Below, in pieces: positions 7,810-16,165 of a DNA stretch of 64,000 nucleotides (positions are counted from its first letter, which is position 1; the number at the start of each line of letters is the position of its first letter). Made by a program: the position numbers and the translations under genes. Source of the stretch: Alistipes sp. GTDB lineage: Bacteria > Bacteroidota > Bacteroidia > Bacteroidales > Rikenellaceae. The stretch is taken from contig JAFXHE010000003.1 of the NCBI GenBank assembly GCA_017536555.1, positions 24,662 through 88,661 on the forward strand, written 5' to 3'. Under the pieces are notes generated by a model. It ran no database searches, was not told the DNA's origin, and was given only the letters and a program-made list of their open reading frames with translations.

Positions 7810-9063
7810 TTACATTACCGTTACCTCAATTAGGTCGTCGCGCTCAAGATACCTGCACGCAAGTTCACGCACACGCTCGGGCGTTATAGCAAATATCTCT
7901 GCCACGCTACGCTCTGTGGCACTATTATCGTAGCCACACATAATATTCTCGATGGTGACATCAGCAATGCCGAATGGGCCATCCAGAATACGCAATATCT
8001 CGCCTATCATAACATTCTTGACCATCTGCAGCTCATCTTCAGATATAAGCTCACAGCGCAGACGCTCAATCTCGCTGTATATCTCGCGCAGTGCATCGTC
8101 GCAGTGCTCACGTGCCACCTGTGTCGCAATGGCAAGGTAGCCAGCACGCTCAAAGTTTACCATAGCCGACATCACGCCATAGGTGTAGCCGTGCTCCTCG
8201 CGTAGGTTCTGCATAAGGCGCGAGCCGAAGTAGCCTCCCAACACCGTCGCCACAACCTGCATACCCACAAAGTCGGGATGCGTGCGCTCGAACAGCAGGC
8301 GACCAATGCGTATGGATGCTTGGAGGGCTGTGCCAGAGTCCTGCGCCAAGCTGTATGTCGTCTTACACTGCGGAAAGCTAACCTCACGGCACTCACCACT
8401 CGGCAGCTGCTCGACGATACTCGCTATACTGCTCAACACCTCGTCGTCGATGCGTCCACTACACACCACAAAGCAGTTCTGTGCGGTATATATCTCCTCA
8501 TACAGCGACATAAGGTCATCGCGCTCAAGGCTATCATAGTGGCTCTCGTCAGCCGAAATACCGTAGGGATGGCTCTCGCCAAAGAGTGCCTTGGCAAAGA
8601 GCTCACGCGACTGCACGTCCACCTTCTTGCGCTCAACAGCAAGGCTCTGCTTACGCTTCGAGCGATATACATTAAGCTCGTTTTGCGGGAATGTTGGATG
8701 CAGCACAATCTCGCGCGCAACCTCCACAGTGGGCGCAAAGAACTTACTCAACGAACAGAACGACACATAGGCATAGTCACGGTCTATGTTCACATCGAAG
8801 TATGAGCCGTAGTAGTCTAACTTCTCGGCAATCTGCTGTGCAGTAAGTGTTGTGCTACCCTCGCCCAACATATTGGCTGTTGCCGAGGCTGTAAAGGGCT
8901 TATGTTGCATCGAGGTACCAGCACGAAAGACAAACGTAAAGCGCACTACCTCAAAGTCACGTGTCGGCAGCGCGTATATACGCACCCCATTGGCTGTGGT
9001 GTGCAGCTCCGCACGCGGCATATCAACGCTTGCGGGGATAACAATATCGGGTTGTGGTCTCAT
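7810..9063 (-). CDS. M16-family peptidase-like protein, non-catalytic partner
   Basis: 417-residue insulinase-fold protein. The zinc motif HxxEH expected near residue 60 is absent (ATANMLGEGS stands there), but the conserved Arg...Tyr pair of the M16 C-domain is present in GSRLMQNLREEHGYTYGV. This is the pattern of the non-catalytic subunit of two-protein M16B peptidases, where one chain carries zinc and the other completes the substrate site. It starts 3 bp after the active partner stops, which supports a 1:1 heterodimer. No signal peptide, so it is probably cytosolic. The peptide substrate is unknown. Confidence 0.88.
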   Translation of the reverse strand: MRPQPDIVIPASVDMPRAELHTTANGVRIYALPTRDFEVVRFTFVFRAGTSMQHKPFTASATANMLGEGSTTLTAQQIAEKLDYYGSYFDVNIDRDYAYVSFCSLSKFFAPTVEVAREIVLHPTFPQNELNVYRSKRKQSLAVERKKVDVQSRELFAKALFGESHPYGISADESHYDSLERDDLMSLYEEIYTAQNCFVVCSGRIDDEVLSSIASIVEQLPSGECREVSFPQCKTTYSLAQDSGTALQASIRIGRLLFERTHPDFVGMQVVATVLGGYFGSRLMQNLREEHGYTYGVMSAMVNFERAGYLAIATQVAREHCDDALREIYSEIERLRCELISEDELQMVKNVMIGEILRILDGPFGIADVTIENIMCGYDNSATERSVAEIFAITPERVRELACRYLERDDLIEVTVM

Positions 9064-9066
9064 ACT

Positions 9067-10317
9067 CTACATCGTGGCTTTTCTCGCGGCTCTATATACG
9101 AGCGTCGAGGAGTTATTAACAGTAAAACACTCTGTGGCAAAGCGGCGCACGTCGTCACGTGTTATGGCACGGTATATCTCCGCCTCGCGGTTGATAAGCG
9201 TGATATCGCCCGTCATAGCATAGAAACAGAGGTTGAGTGCCTTGTTCATTACGTTGAGCTCGCCCATAAGCATATTTGTCTCAAACTTATTCTTCACCTT
9301 CTCCAGCTCATAGTCGGAGATATCGCCCTCTGCCAAGTCACGCAACTCGCCCCACAGAGCCTCCTCGGCAACGCGCTCATCGGTGGTGGGCATAAGCCTA
9401 CCCTTTATGATGAAGAGTCCCGCATCAAGACTACCTGTGATGTAGGCGTTGACACTCGAGAAGAGCGCACGCTCCTTGACAAGGCGATTAACCAGACGTG
9501 ACGACTCGCCTCCCGCCAATAGATCCGATGCGAGGTCGCCCAAGAAGAAGTCATCAGAGAGGCGGCTACCCATATGAAAGGCTATGGTGATGTCGGTTGC
9601 TGGAACATCGCGCTCCACCTCTAAGCGGCGAGGCTCCGTCTGCTTTGGCTCGCTTACAACCGCAGAGATGACACCTCCGCAGTCCTCAATCTCTCCGAAA
9701 TACTCCTCTGCCATACGCAACATCTCCTCCTCGTCGATATCGGCACAGATGGCGAGTATAGCACGCGACGGACGGTAATGCAAATCATAAAAGGCCCTTA
9801 CGTCATCCAGCGTAGCACGCTCAATATGGTCGGGCGAGATGCCTATTGTCGACCAGCGATAGGGATGACACTTATAGGCAAGGTCACGCAACAACAGCTG
9901 CTCGTCGCCATAGGGCTGGTTGAGGTAACGCTGCTTATACTCCTCGATGACCACGTGCTTCTCTGTCTGGCACGCCTCCTCGCTTATATTGAGGTTACGC
10001 ATACGGTCACTCTCAAGCCACAGAGCACACGCAAGGTTCTCTTTGGGCAGGGTTATATAGAAGTTAGTGTAGTCGTTGTTGGTAAAGGCATTATTCTCGC
10101 CACACGCCATCTGCACAGGCACATCGAACTCTGGCACAGCATACGTACCACGAAACATAAGGTGCTCAAAGAGGTGGGCAAAACCCGTTTTCGAGGGATC
10201 CTCATTACGCGCACCAACCATATACAGCAGGTTTACCGCAGCGAGCTTTGATGCCGAGTCTCGGCTAACCAGCACAGTAAGACCATTGCGAAGGGTTGTC
10301 TGTCTATATTTTATCAT
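9067..10317 (-). CDS. M16-family zinc metallopeptidase, catalytic subunit
   Basis: Zinc peptidase of the insulinase/processing-peptidase family. With the ATG at 10317 it has 416 residues; the inverted zinc motif is His48-Leu-Phe-Glu51-His52 and the third ligand is probably Glu125 (VVIEEYKQR). A longer frame starts at 10404 but that codon lies inside the upstream gene's terminator, so it was rejected. It is the first gene of a four-gene operon (M16-M16-esterase-HD). A loose promoter-like TAGAGTTTTG lies on the minus strand in the 10318-10400 gap. No signal peptide is seen, so action on cytosolic peptides is likely. Confidence 0.9.
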   Translation of the reverse strand: MIKYRQTTLRNGLTVLVSRDSASKLAAVNLLYMVGARNEDPSKTGFAHLFEHLMFRGTYAVPEFDVPVQMACGENNAFTNNDYTNFYITLPKENLACALWLESDRMRNLNISEEACQTEKHVVIEEYKQRYLNQPYGDEQLLLRDLAYKCHPYRWSTIGISPDHIERATLDDVRAFYDLHYRPSRAILAICADIDEEEMLRMAEEYFGEIEDCGGVISAVVSEPKQTEPRRLEVERDVPATDITIAFHMGSRLSDDFFLGDLASDLLAGGESSRLVNRLVKERALFSSVNAYITGSLDAGLFIIKGRLMPTTDERVAEEALWGELRDLAEGDISDYELEKVKNKFETNMLMGELNVMNKALNLCFYAMTGDITLINREAEIYRAITRDDVRRFATECFTVNNSSTLVYRAARKATM

Positions 10318-10401
10318 ATTGAACGGTGTTGTATATACCCAAAACTCTAACACTCTCTCGAAACAACTGCTCGCGGCGACACCACGCCCAACCGCGCCAG
10401 A

Positions 10402-10448
10402 CAAAAAGAGGCTCTGCCCAAAGAGAGTTTCGCTCCTCGAGCAGAGCC
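10402..10448 (-). terminator. intrinsic terminator of the small membrane protein gene
   Basis: GGCTCTGC (10410-10417) pairs with GCAGAGCC (10441-10448); on the minus strand it is followed by TCTTTTTG. Confidence 0.8.
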
Positions 10449-10470
10449 CTAATAAAGGGGTGAATACTCG

Positions 10471-10659
10471 CTATTTAACCCACTCGCCGATACGTGTACG
10501 GGCATAGAGGTAGTAGACAGCCAAGCCAATCCAGCTGGTGAGCAAGATAAGCACTACGAAGATAAGCTTCTTGATGAAGTCTCCCTGGAGCTTAAAAATC
10601 TCAACGCAAGCCATAATAGAGAGTACAATACCGATAATGTAGATAATTGTTCCGATCAT
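10471..10659 (-). CDS. small two-helix membrane protein (PLDc_N-like)
   Basis: 62 residues from the ATG at 10659. There are two hydrophobic helices (about 1-20 and 29-50) with a short basic tail after SWIGLAVYYLYARTRI; this second-helix pattern resembles the phospholipase D N-terminal (PLDc_N) small membrane proteins, which have no enzymatic part. A longer frame starting at 10710 is excluded because it begins upstream of the -7 box (10688-10695). It is a single-gene unit with its own promoter and terminator. Function unknown. Confidence 0.75.
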   Translation of the reverse strand: MIGTIIYIIGIVLSIMACVEIFKLQGDFIKKLIFVVLILLTSWIGLAVYYLYARTRIGEWVK

Positions 10660-10687
10660 AACTATAAGAATTTTGGTTAATTTGATG

Positions 10688-10695
10688 CAAATATA
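10688..10695 (-). promoter_or_regulatory. -7 box for the small membrane protein gene
   Basis: TATATTTG on the minus strand, 28 nt before the ATG at 10659. Confidence 0.7.
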
Positions 10696-10771
10696 CATTT
10701 TTTTGTGCATAACTACAATAGCAATGCAACAAAAGTCTCGGTATAATGGTCAACTTTTACGATAAAAATAG

Positions 10772-10779
10772 TATATTTG
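10772..10779 (+). promoter_or_regulatory. -7 box for the EIIC-like gene
   Basis: TATATTTG about 60 nt before the ATG at 10841; -33 element unclear. Confidence 0.65.
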
Positions 10780-10840
10780 CATTAATAAACAGAGTCGAGC
10801 CACATGGGCTCATATCATAAACCCTACACATCAGTACACT

Positions 10841-11863
10841 ATGGCTAAACAGCAAAAAACATCAGGTGTCGGCGACATCTTCAAAATCTACATTGTAGAC
10901 GCATTAAGTTATATGGCAATGGGTCTCTTCTGCTCGTTGATACTCGGACTTATCGTCAAGCAGATATCACTTATCCCAGGACTCGACTTTTTAGCAGACA
11001 TCGCCGCAACGCTGCAGTCACCACTTGTCGTGGGTGGCTCGATAGGTCTTGCCATAGCCTTCGGTCTTAAGCGTGCCCCGTTAGTGACTATATCGGCAGT
11101 GGCAGTAGGCGCATTGGGCTATCAGTTTGGCGGCCCTATTGGCGCGTATCTTGCAGCTATCGTAGGCATCGAGGCTGGCTCACTCGTATCGAAGCGCACA
11201 CCCGTTGATATCATCATCACGCCACTTGTTGCCGTAGTCATTGGAGGTCTCTTTGCCAAATACTGCTGCGCCCCTATCAACGAGTGGGTGATGTCGTTGG
11301 GCGAGATTATCAACCGCGCCACAATGCTCAACCCATTTACTATGGGCATCATCGTATCGGTGTCAGTGGGCTGCATACTAACACTTCCCATAAGCTCGGC
11401 GGCACTCTGCATATCAATAGGCATCGGAGGCTTGGCGGCGGGTGCTGCAACAGCGGGATGTTGTGCGCAGATGGTAGGTTTTGCCGTCATCAGCTACAAG
11501 GACAACGGTATGGGAGGACTTATCTCGCAGGGACTCGGTACATCTATGCTGCAGATAGGAAATATCGCCCGTAAGCCCATAATATGGCTCGCTCCCACCC
11601 TAACCTCCGCCATACTTGGCCCCGTATCTACGATGTGGCTCAAGATGGTGAACAACGCCGCAGGCGCAGGTATGGGCACAGCTGGTCTTGTAGGACCTCT
11701 CGGCTGCTGGGCAGAGATGAGTGCAACAACCGACCACACACTGCTCCTCGCAGAGATTATCGGTCTGTACTTCATTGCCCCCGCACTATTAAGCCTCATA
11801 TTCCACAGCATAATGAAGCGTCTGGGCTGGGTTAAGGATGGCGATATGGCACTCAACAGATAG
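10841..11863 (+). CDS. PTS EIIC-like polytopic membrane protein (PTS_EIIC_2 type), orphan
   Basis: 340 residues with eight to ten hydrophobic segments rich in Gly and Ala. The overall sequence resembles the stand-alone 'PTS EIIC' membrane family (PF13303 as I recognise it), with features such as TPVDIIITPL and GTAGLVGPLG. No EIIA, EIIB, HPr or enzyme I gene is present in the window and Bacteroidetes often lack a full sugar PTS, so phosphotransfer-coupled transport is doubtful; it may be a transporter of another kind. It has its own promoter and lies just upstream of glyA, which has a separate promoter. Substrate unknown. Confidence 0.75.
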   Translation: MAKQQKTSGVGDIFKIYIVDALSYMAMGLFCSLILGLIVKQISLIPGLDFLADIAATLQSPLVVGGSIGLAIAFGLKRAPLVTISAVAVGALGYQFGGPIGAYLAAIVGIEAGSLVSKRTPVDIIITPLVAVVIGGLFAKYCCAPINEWVMSLGEIINRATMLNPFTMGIIVSVSVGCILTLPISSAALCISIGIGGLAAGAATAGCCAQMVGFAVISYKDNGMGGLISQGLGTSMLQIGNIARKPIIWLAPTLTSAILGPVSTMWLKMVNNAAGAGMGTAGLVGPLGCWAEMSATTDHTLLLAEIIGLYFIAPALLSLIFHSIMKRLGWVKDGDMALNR

Positions 11864-11881
11864 CCAAAAGTGTAAAAAAAA

Positions 11882-11912
11882 TTGCAGCCTAAAAAAATTT
11901 TTCATACCTTTG
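11882..11912 (+). promoter_or_regulatory. promoter of glyA
   Basis: TTG(C) at 11882-11885, 19-nt spacer, TACCTTTG (11905-11912); ATG at 11959. Confidence 0.8.
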
Positions 11913-11958
11913 TTAAGTTAATATATAAGCTAACAACTAAACTACACTATAAACTACA

Positions 11959-13239
11959 ATGAACAAAGATTTACAGATTTTCGACCTGATCGCCGAGGAG
12001 CGTTCACGTCAGACAAAGGGCATCGAGCTTATCGCATCGGAGAACTTTGTGAGCGACCAAGTTATGGCTGCTATGGGCTCTGTATGCACCAACAAGTATG
12101 CCGAGGGCTATCCTGCGGCTCGCTACTATGGTGGTTGCGAGGTTGTTGACAAGATTGAGAACCTTGCTATTGAGCGTATCTGCAAGCTCTATGGTGCCGA
12201 ATACGCTAACGTACAGCCCCACTCTGGCGCACAGGCTAATATGGCGGTATTCTTCGCGTGCCTCAAGCCTGGCGATACCTTTATGGGTCTCGACCTTTCA
12301 CACGGTGGTCACCTCTCACACGGTTCGCCCGTGAATATGTCTGGTATGTACTTCAACGCCGTAGGTTATAAGCTCTCGGAGCAGACAGGCAACATCGACT
12401 ACGACGAGATGGAGCGTTTAGCAATCGAGCATAAGCCAAAGCTCATCGTGGGTGGTGCTTCGGCATTCTCTCGTGAGTGGGATTATAAGCGTATGCGCGA
12501 GATTGCTGACAAGGTAGGTGCATTGCTTCTCGTAGATATGGCTCACACAGCAGGTCTTATCGCCGCTGGCTTGCTCAACAACCCTGTTGAGTATGCTCAC
12601 ATCGTTACATCTACAACACACAAGACCTTGCGTGGCCCTCGTGGCGGTATTATCCTTATGGGCAAGGACTTCGATAATCCTTGGGGCTACACAACTCCCA
12701 AGGGCGTAGTTAAGAAGATGTCGCAGATTCTCAACTCGGCAGTATTCCCTGGTATTCAGGGTGGCCCGCTGGAGCACGTCATCGCAGCAAAGGCTGTTGC
12801 CTTTGGCGAGGCTCTCACTCCAGAGTACAAGGAGTATCAGCAGCAGGTTGTGAAGAACTCAAAGGCTTTGGCAGAGGCTCTCACGAAGCGTGGCTACAAG
12901 ATTGTTTCTGGCGGCACCGACAACCACCTTATGTTGGTTGACCTCCGTACCAAGTTCCCCGAGCTTACAGGTAAGCTCGCAGAGAGATGCCTCGTAGCTG
13001 CCGACATCACCACAAACAAGAATATGGTTCCCTTCGACTCACGCACACCCTTCACCACATCGGGCTTGCGCTTCGGTACTCCCGCCATCACTACACGTGG
13101 TGTCAAGGAGGATAAGATGGACTATATCGCCGAGCTTATCGACCGCGTATTGTCTGACCCCGAGAATGAGGAGAACATCGCAGCTGTACGCAAGGATGTA
13201 AATGCTATGATGAACGAGTACCCCTTGTTTGCGTGGTAG
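11959..13239 (+). CDS. glyA: serine hydroxymethyltransferase
   Basis: PLP enzyme that interconverts serine plus tetrahydrofolate with glycine plus 5,10-methylene-tetrahydrofolate, the main source of one-carbon units; cytosolic. 426 residues, the normal length. Conserved IELIASENF, the YPAARYYGG signature, PHSGAQAN, and the PLP-binding Lys222 in [13 protein letters not shown] are all present. The gene has its own promoter (11882-11912) and terminator (13266-13316), so it is monocistronic. Its codon usage favours common codons more than its neighbours, consistent with high expression. Confidence 0.98.
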   Translation: MNKDLQIFDLIAEERSRQTKGIELIASENFVSDQVMAAMGSVCTNKYAEGYPAARYYGGCEVVDKIENLAIERICKLYGAEYANVQPHSGAQANMAVFFACLKPGDTFMGLDLSHGGHLSHGSPVNMSGMYFNAVGYKLSEQTGNIDYDEMERLAIEHKPKLIVGGASAFSREWDYKRMREIADKVGALLLVDMAHTAGLIAAGLLNNPVEYAHIVTSTTHKTLRGPRGGIILMGKDFDNPWGYTTPKGVVKKMSQILNSAVFPGIQGGPLEHVIAAKAVAFGEALTPEYKEYQQQVVKNSKALAEALTKRGYKIVSGGTDNHLMLVDLRTKFPELTGKLAERCLVAADITTNKNMVPFDSRTPFTTSGLRFGTPAITTRGVKEDKMDYIAELIDRVLSDPENEENIAAVRKDVNAMMNEYPLFAW

Positions 13240-13265
13240 TCGACTTGTCGTAATATTGTGAACTG

Positions 13266-13316
13266 TCGGGGCGAGAGAGGTAGATAGTGGTCTGCTTGCG
13301 CCCCGACCTCTTTTTA
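13266..13316 (+). terminator. terminator of glyA
   Basis: TCGGGGCG (13266-13273) pairs with CGCCCCGA (13299-13306), followed by CCTCTTTTTA. Confidence 0.75.
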
Positions 13317-13346
13317 TAGTAATCACCACGCCAACACACTGCAACA

Positions 13347-14024
13347 ATGAGAGATATATTATCGTTTCTTGCCGACCTGCACGACAACAACAACCGCGAA
13401 TGGTTTCAAGCAAACAAGCAGCGTTACAAGGAGGCTTTAGCCAAGCACAACGCCAACGTCGAGCAACTTATCGCAGGCATAGCATCGTTTGACAGCAGCA
13501 TCGAGGGTGTGACACTCGCACAGTCGACATATCGCATCTACCGCGACACACGCTTCAGTGCGGACAAGACTCCGTATAAGGACTTCTTCAGTGCCTTTAT
13601 CGTGCGTGGTGGCAAGCGCAGTGGCTTTGGTGGCTACTACCTACACATATCGCCCAAGGGCAATACGTGGGGCGAGGGCTCATTCTTGGCAGCTGGCAAC
13701 GTCTGTCCCGAGCCATATGTGCTACGCAGTATGCGCGAGGAGATTGAGGATAATGCCGCCGAGATGGTCGAAAACATCAAGCATAGCGGCTTTATTTTAG
13801 ATGAGTCAAATTCGCTGAAGCGTACGCCCAAAGGCTTTAGCGTAGCTCCAGAGTATGAGTACCTGCTACGCAAAAAGGAGCTGTGTCTCACTCGTCCGCT
13901 CACGTCGGAGTGGTTTTTAGACGACTGCTGGATAGAGCGCACCATAGAGGCATTTAGACGCTGTAAGCCCTTCTTGGATCAGGTAAACCGCGCCATAGAG
14001 TATGCCTACGAGGAGTACCCATAG
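13347..14024 (+). CDS. DUF2461 / TIGR02453 family protein
   Basis: 225-residue cytosolic protein of the DUF2461 family, recognised by the start (FLADLHDNNNREWFQANKQRY), the YRIYRDTRFSADKTPYKDFFSA stretch and the GGYYLHISPKG segment. The biochemical function of the family is not established. No signal peptide or membrane segment. It follows glyA but after a terminator, so it is probably transcribed separately; no clear promoter box is seen in the short gap. It converges with rmuC. Confidence 0.85.
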   Translation: MRDILSFLADLHDNNNREWFQANKQRYKEALAKHNANVEQLIAGIASFDSSIEGVTLAQSTYRIYRDTRFSADKTPYKDFFSAFIVRGGKRSGFGGYYLHISPKGNTWGEGSFLAAGNVCPEPYVLRSMREEIEDNAAEMVENIKHSGFILDESNSLKRTPKGFSVAPEYEYLLRKKELCLTRPLTSEWFLDDCWIERTIEAFRRCKPFLDQVNRAIEYAYEEYP

Positions 14025-14084
14025 AGGCACTCAACCAAGAGATAGGCACTCATCCAAACGGCAAGCACTCAACCAAGTTGCAAG

Positions 14085-15356
14085 CTACTCGTCACTATCT
14101 TCGCCTTCTGCGGCAGTGAGCACCTTCGACGACTGGCTCTTCTTGGTCGGAAGACCCAACTTCTTGAGCTTTTCGCCAAGGCGTACTATATTATTATTAC
14201 CAGTATGCAGACGCTTATACGCCTCGTCGTATCGGCTCTTTGCCGTATCTAATGCCGCACCTACGCCCTCGAGCTGGTCGGTAAATGCCACAAGCTGCTC
14301 ATAGAGCTTTGTCGCCTTGTCGATAATCTCTATCTGATTCTTTGTCTGTGCATCACGTCGCCACATATCGGCAACCATCTTAAGTAGTGCCAAGAGGTTG
14401 GTGGGCGACGATATTATCACCTTCTTGGCATAGGCATCTGTCCATATCGTGTTATCCTGCTTCAGAGCCTCAAGAAAGGCTGGCTCTGTGGGTATAAACA
14501 TCACCACAAAGTCGGGCGAGTTTACAAGTCGCTGGTACTCCTTGAGCGATAGCTCCTGCACGTGGCGACGTATCGACTGTAGATGCTCCGCCATCGCCAC
14601 CCTGCGCTCGCCGTCCGACGTAGCCTCCGTTGAGCGCACGTATGCCGTGAGCGACACCTTCGAGTCGATGACAATTGAGCGTGACTCGGGCAACAACAGC
14701 ACCACATCGGGACGCACATTTGCACCCTCCTCCGTCTTGAAGTTCTGCTGCACGTGGTAGTGTACGCCGCGCACCAAGCCTGTGCTTTCGAGTATTGTCT
14801 CAAGGTATGCCTCGCCCCAGTCGCCCTGCACCTTGGAGTTGCCACGCAGCGCATCAGTGAGGTTTGCCGCCGAGGTTGTCATCTGCATATTGAGCTTCAC
14901 CAGGTTGTCGAGCTCATTTTTCAGCGCACCACGCTGCTCATTCTCCATCGAGTAGATATGCTCCACACGCGCTCTAAACTCGGTGATATTATCCTTAAAT
15001 GGCTTAAGTAGGAGGTCTATAGAGTCGCGGTTTGTCTGTCGCAGGTCGCGCGTATGCTGTCCCACAATCTCATTGGCGAGGTTCTTAAACTCGCTCTTCA
15101 GCTGCGATAGCTCCTCGTCGCGCTCCGCAGCACGCTCTGTACGGCTCTGACGCATCTCCTCGACACGCTGGCGCAACGCCTCGCGCTCACTCTCGGCACG
15201 CACACGTGCCTCACGCGCCTCACCCAAGAGGTTGGCACTCTCCGACAGCTTTACGTTGAGCGTCGCCGACTCCCTGCGCCACATAACAACGACAACAGAC
15301 AGAGCGACGACGAGCAACAGCGCGAGTATTGATAGGGCTATGATGAACTGTTCCAT
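14085..15356 (-). CDS. rmuC: RmuC family DNA recombination protein
   Basis: RmuC limits inversions and other rearrangements between short inverted repeats in E. coli; the conserved domain has a nuclease-like fold. 423 residues: an N-terminal transmembrane helix (about 3-26), a long charged coiled coil (about 30-160), then the RmuC domain with GDWGEAYLETILESTGL and later VIDSKVSLTAY and VMFIPTEPAF. Membrane-anchored in the cytoplasm. The ATG at 15356 follows a TATCTTTG promoter box (15390-15397). Transcribed divergently from the rpe operon. Confidence 0.93.
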   Translation of the reverse strand: MEQFIIALSILALLLVVALSVVVVMWRRESATLNVKLSESANLLGEAREARVRAESEREALRQRVEEMRQSRTERAAERDEELSQLKSEFKNLANEIVGQHTRDLRQTNRDSIDLLLKPFKDNITEFRARVEHIYSMENEQRGALKNELDNLVKLNMQMTTSAANLTDALRGNSKVQGDWGEAYLETILESTGLVRGVHYHVQQNFKTEEGANVRPDVVLLLPESRSIVIDSKVSLTAYVRSTEATSDGERRVAMAEHLQSIRRHVQELSLKEYQRLVNSPDFVVMFIPTEPAFLEALKQDNTIWTDAYAKKVIISSPTNLLALLKMVADMWRRDAQTKNQIEIIDKATKLYEQLVAFTDQLEGVGAALDTAKSRYDEAYKRLHTGNNNIVRLGEKLKKLGLPTKKSQSSKVLTAAEGEDSDE

Positions 15357-15389
15357 ATATATTTTTGTGAAAATGTGTTAGTATTGCAA

Positions 15390-15397
15390 CAAAGATA
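15390..15397 (-). promoter_or_regulatory. -7 box for rmuC
   Basis: TATCTTTG on the minus strand, 33 nt before the rmuC ATG. Confidence 0.7.
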
Positions 15398-15441
15398 CGA
15401 AACAAAAGCTGAATAAAGATGGAGAATTGAAACAAAATTAC

Positions 15442-15449
15442 TATTTTTG
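15442..15449 (+). promoter_or_regulatory. -7 box for the rpe operon
   Basis: TATTTTTG 53 nt before the rpe ATG, back-to-back with the rmuC promoter; no clear -33 box. Confidence 0.6.
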
Positions 15450-15502
15450 TGTTTTGATATGGATAACTTTCGAGCGAAATACCTAAAACTATAAAATAAG
15501 CT

Positions 15503-16156
15503 ATGAAACGAATTATTGCACCATCAGTACTCTCTGCCGATTTCGGCAACCTTGAACGTGATATAAAGATGCTGGATCGCAGCCAGGCAGAGTGGGTACA
15601 CGTGGACGTTATGGACGGTGTGTTTGTCCCCAACATCTCCTTTGGCTTTCCGCTAATGAAGCCTATGCGCAAGAACACCAACAAGGTTCTTGACGTTCAC
15701 CTTATGATTACCGCGCCCGAGAAGTACGTAACGCGCTTTGTTGAGGCGGGTGCAGACTACGTTACATTCCACTACGAGGCTACAGAGAATATTCAGGAGT
15801 GCATCGACCTTATACGCAAGGCGGGCGCAAAGGTTGGTATCTCTATTAAGCCAGGCACAGAGCCGAGTGTTCTTGATGCGTGGATTGACCAGGTGGATCT
15901 TATCCTCGTGATGAGCGTCGAGCCAGGTTTCGGTGGTCAGAAGTTTATGCCCTCTGCCATAGAGAAGTGCGAATATCTCGACAAGCTGAAGAGGGAGCGT
16001 GGCTTGGAGAGTGTCATCATCGAGGTTGATGGTGGCATCTCGGCAGCTAACTCACGTCTGCTGTTTGATGCCGGTGCCGAGGCTCTGGTTGCAGGCAGCT
16101 CTGTATTTGGTGCCGAGAGCCCCGAGCAGGCAATAATTGATATGCTTAACTCATAA
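15503..16156 (+). CDS. rpe: ribulose-phosphate 3-epimerase
   Basis: Interconverts D-ribulose 5-phosphate and D-xylulose 5-phosphate in the pentose phosphate pathway. 217-residue TIM barrel of standard length with the usual motifs: IAPSVLSADFGNL near the N-terminus, HVDVMDG, DVHLMI, VLVMSVEPGFGGQKF and EVDGGI. The metal-binding His and Asp residues of these motifs are intact. First gene of the operon rpe-ABC-F-rlmB-YgjP-like, with 9 bp to the next gene. Confidence 0.97.
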   Translation: MKRIIAPSVLSADFGNLERDIKMLDRSQAEWVHVDVMDGVFVPNISFGFPLMKPMRKNTNKVLDVHLMITAPEKYVTRFVEAGADYVTFHYEATENIQECIDLIRKAGAKVGISIKPGTEPSVLDAWIDQVDLILVMSVEPGFGGQKFMPSAIEKCEYLDKLKRERGLESVIIEVDGGISAANSRLLFDAGAEALVAGSSVFGAESPEQAIIDMLNS

Positions 16157-16165
16157 TATTTACAG

